64,000 nucleotides of DNA, from NCBI GenBank assembly GCA_009937525.1, contig JAACFE010000002.1, positions 34,574 through 98,573 of the forward strand, read 5' to 3'. The translations under genes were made by a program, and so were the position numbers. The notes under the pieces were generated by a model. The model searched no databases. It saw nothing but the letters and a program-made list of their open reading frames with translations, and was not told the origin of the DNA. The stretch comes from Gammaproteobacteria bacterium (GTDB taxonomy: Bacteria; Pseudomonadota; Gammaproteobacteria; Steroidobacterales; Woeseiaceae). Below, piece by piece: positions 62,365-64,000 of the stretch (the first letter of the stretch is position 1; each line of letters starts with the position of its first letter).

Positions 62365-62766
62365 ATGAATGAGACCCGTCGTCGACGTATACGCGATCGT
62401 TCCTCCGGCACAGCCACCCTGGTCAGCGAGGGCTGCAGGATTACCGGTGTGATCACCGGCGACTGCGACTTCCAGGTGAATGGCGAAGTGGAAGGTGACT
62501 GCGAGATCGACAGTAATTTGATGCTGGCGAAGAGCGGTTTGTGGAAGGGTACGATCCGCGCCGGTAACGTCATCGTCTCCGGCCACGTCGAAGGCGACAT
62601 CTACGCATCCGGCAACGTGGAGATCACCGATACAGCGAGAATCACCGGGACCGTCTCGGCTGAAGCCATCGCCGTGGCCGAAGGCGCTGTCGTCGAAGGG
62701 ATGATGAAGACGACGGGCCAGTCGAAGCCGATGGAATTCATTGAAAAGCGGCAACCTGAGGGCTGA
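62365..62766 (+). CDS. Bactofilin (polymer-forming cytoskeletal protein)
   Basis: A 133-residue bactofilin. After a short Arg-rich tail the central DUF583 beta-helix shows stacked repeats ('GVITGDCDFQVNGEVEGDCE', 'GTIRAGNVIVSGHVEGDIYA', 'ASGNVEITDTARITGTVSAE'). These proteins form nucleotide-independent filaments that organise cell shape or peptidoglycan enzymes. I use the ATG at 62365 (GGAG upstream); an in-frame ATG at 62323 would add a basic 14-residue extension that could help membrane binding. Confidence 0.88.
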   Translation: MNETRRRRIRDRSSGTATLVSEGCRITGVITGDCDFQVNGEVEGDCEIDSNLMLAKSGLWKGTIRAGNVIVSGHVEGDIYASGNVEITDTARITGTVSAEAIAVAEGAVVEGMMKTTGQSKPMEFIEKRQPEG

Positions 62767-62926
62767 ACCCGTCATTCCGGACGATGGTTTCCTTGGTAAC
62801 CTTCAGTCCCGCAAAATCCCGGCGTCTGCATCACACGGGTGCTAAACTCGTTACAAAATTACAACAGGTGTGTGCGGCGCCCGGCGTTGCCTGTGCTCGG
62901 CATTCCGCATCACCATAGAAGTCAGG

Positions 62927-64000
62927 ATGATGACCGGCTGCAACAAATCCCGGATAGCCGCGCTGGCACGATCCGTTTTCGGTGTTTCGCCGGTGCTCGC
63001 CGTGGCGACCTTCCCGGCCGCGTCCCTGGCGCAAAGCGCGGATAGCATCCTGCCCGTGAGCTTCGTGTGGGTGGAAATATTCTCCGCCCTGATCCTGCTG
63101 TTCTCGGGAGTTGCCGTCTGGATAATCGCTCACAACCAGACCAAGCGAATCCGGGAACTCAAGCGCGAGGCCGAAAAGCTGCGCGATGCCGATTTCGGTG
63201 ATCCACTGCGCGTTCGACCTGGCGAGCTCGGCGAACTCGCCGCCGTCTTCAATGACATGCGCGACAAACTGAAAGCCACAACCATCTCTCGCGACTACGT
63301 CGACAGCATCCTGACAAGCATGAACGATGCCATCATCGTCACGGCGAGCGACGGCACGATAAAGCGAGTCAACAGGGCCACATCGCAGCTGCTCGGCTAT
63401 GACGAACAGGAACTTGTGGGCACGACGATCGACTTCGTCGTCAATACGCGAAAGAGTGGCACGCTCGTCGACCGGAAGCCCTCGGGCGTACCGCGCGAAG
63501 CATTCTTCGAAAGCAAGTTCGGCGAGTCTATCCCGGTTTCCTACACCTGCTCTTTTCTCGGCGGCAAGGAAGCCGAATCCGGCGACAGAATCTACGCGGC
63601 ACAAAACATAACCGAACGCCGCCGCGCTGAAAAACGCATCCGCTATCTCGCGCGTATCGATGCGCTGACCAAGATTCCGAATCGCATGCAGTTTCAGCAT
63701 CTCCTGCAACGCTGCATTGCGCGAGCGCGCCGCAGCACCAATCCCCTGTGCCTGTTCTACATCGATATCGATGCATTCAAGGATATCAACGATACATTCG
63801 GGCACCTCGCGGGCGACACGACGCTGGAGACCGTTGCAGAGCGCTTGAGCGCTGCTTTACCTGACGAGACAATCATCGGCAGACTGGCAGGCGACGAGTT
63901 CGCCGTCATCCTCGACGGCCTCGGCCCGGACCAGCACGGCAGGAAACAGACCGATGCGCTCGCAAAGCAGCTGTTGGATCGGCTAGCCGATCCTTTCTTC
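62927..64000 (+). CDS. Membrane PAS-GGDEF protein (3' end outside window)
   Basis: The first 358 codons of a c-di-GMP signalling protein; no stop before the edge. It has an N-terminal membrane region (about residues 13-36 and 46-67), a HAMP-like linker ('KLRDADFGDPLRV'), a PAS domain (about 115-230; 'SMNDAIIVTASDGTIKRVNR') and a GGDEF domain with 'IDALTKIPNRMQF' and the active loop 'RLAGDEFAVIL'. The loop is AGDEF rather than GGDEF, a tolerated variant often linked to an EAL domain downstream, which would lie outside the window. The start is ATG 62927 or 62930. Confidence 0.88.
   Translation, partial: MMTGCNKSRIAALARSVFGVSPVLAVATFPAASLAQSADSILPVSFVWVEIFSALILLFSGVAVWIIAHNQTKRIRELKREAEKLRDADFGDPLRVRPGELGELAAVFNDMRDKLKATTISRDYVDSILTSMNDAIIVTASDGTIKRVNRATSQLLGYDEQELVGTTIDFVVNTRKSGTLVDRKPSGVPREAFFESKFGESIPVSYTCSFLGGKEAESGDRIYAAQNITERRRAEKRIRYLARIDALTKIPNRMQFQHLLQRCIARARRSTNPLCLFYIDIDAFKDINDTFGHLAGDTTLETVAERLSAALPDETIIGRLAGDEFAVILDGLGPDQHGRKQTDALAKQLLDRLADPFF

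Noticed and set aside
62831..63805. 324-codon minus-strand frame at the right end
   Set aside because: The plus strand there encodes clear PAS and GGDEF domains running off the window edge.
1..64000. tRNA, rRNA, CRISPR arrays, insertion sequences and prophage genes
   Set aside because: I looked for GTTCGAATC-like T arms, spaced direct repeats, transposase and integrase motifs, and found no supportable instance.

Overview
The window is a densely packed stretch of chromosome from a G+C-rich Gram-negative bacterium, most likely a gammaproteobacterium. I base this on periplasmic and outer-membrane-type functions (MltF-type transglycosylase, RND efflux, lipoproteins), a GlyGly-CTERM protein, gshA, thiopurine S-methyltransferase, a YihG-type acyltransferase and DUF4404. 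The exact family is inference; a marine or sediment lineage would fit. I see no rRNA, tRNA, CRISPR array, phage gene, transposase or integrase.

Layout. 1-6.7 kb: small metabolic and stress genes, then a two-gene periplasmic molybdenum hydroxylase of the isoquinoline 1-oxidoreductase type. 6.7-18 kb: tpm, folD, a four-gene minus-strand run (CBS protein, dienelactone hydrolase, TPR protein, TonB-like protein), a repetitive beta-solenoid protein, an amidohydrolase, a Ser/Thr dehydratase, an MltF-like lytic transglycosylase, a phospholipase D/cardiolipin synthase and a DUF3313 lipoprotein with a clear terminator. 18-34 kb: an FAD oxidoreductase, then about 14 kb of RND efflux. The efflux region has a PadR regulator with an operator-like promoter, one adaptor+permease pair, and a second unit of two adaptors and two permeases behind a 24-bp palindrome. 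No outer-membrane channel is encoded here. 33.7-40 kb: a GlyGly-CTERM protein, a TerB-like protein, a decayed DUF418 membrane protein, a tiny promoter-sORF-terminator unit whose Shine-Dalgarno matches the whole 16S anti-SD, a cysteine-desulfurase-like gene, and an ECF sigma factor with a small membrane protein and a DUF6249 protein. 40-42 kb: a lone RnfD/NqrB-like membrane protein overlapping an exported DUF2330 protein. 42-50 kb: an operon for a 2-oxoacid:ferredoxin oxidoreductase (KorAB) with a GltD-like flavoprotein/ferredoxin, then dihydroorotase and threonine deaminase (ilvA). 50-64 kb: a small lipoprotein, a UvrD-like helicase, an alpha/beta hydrolase, an SLC13/TrkA-C permease, a ferredoxin reductase that probably starts at CTG, a tandem pair of paralogous anchored proteins of unknown function, a sulfotransferase + class IV aminotransferase pair, gshA, a DUF2845 protein, a bactofilin and the 5' part of a PAS-GGDEF protein cut by the window edge.

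The least explained parts are the 36.4-36.6 kb sORF unit, the RnfD-DUF2330 pair, the 57-58.3 kb paralogous pair, the sulfotransferase-aminotransferase pair and the operator-like palindromes in front of the efflux units. Several genes appear to use unusual starts (CTG at 55772, probably ATT at 39236, TTG at 6439 and 59274). Convergent neighbours often abut or overlap at their stop codons.
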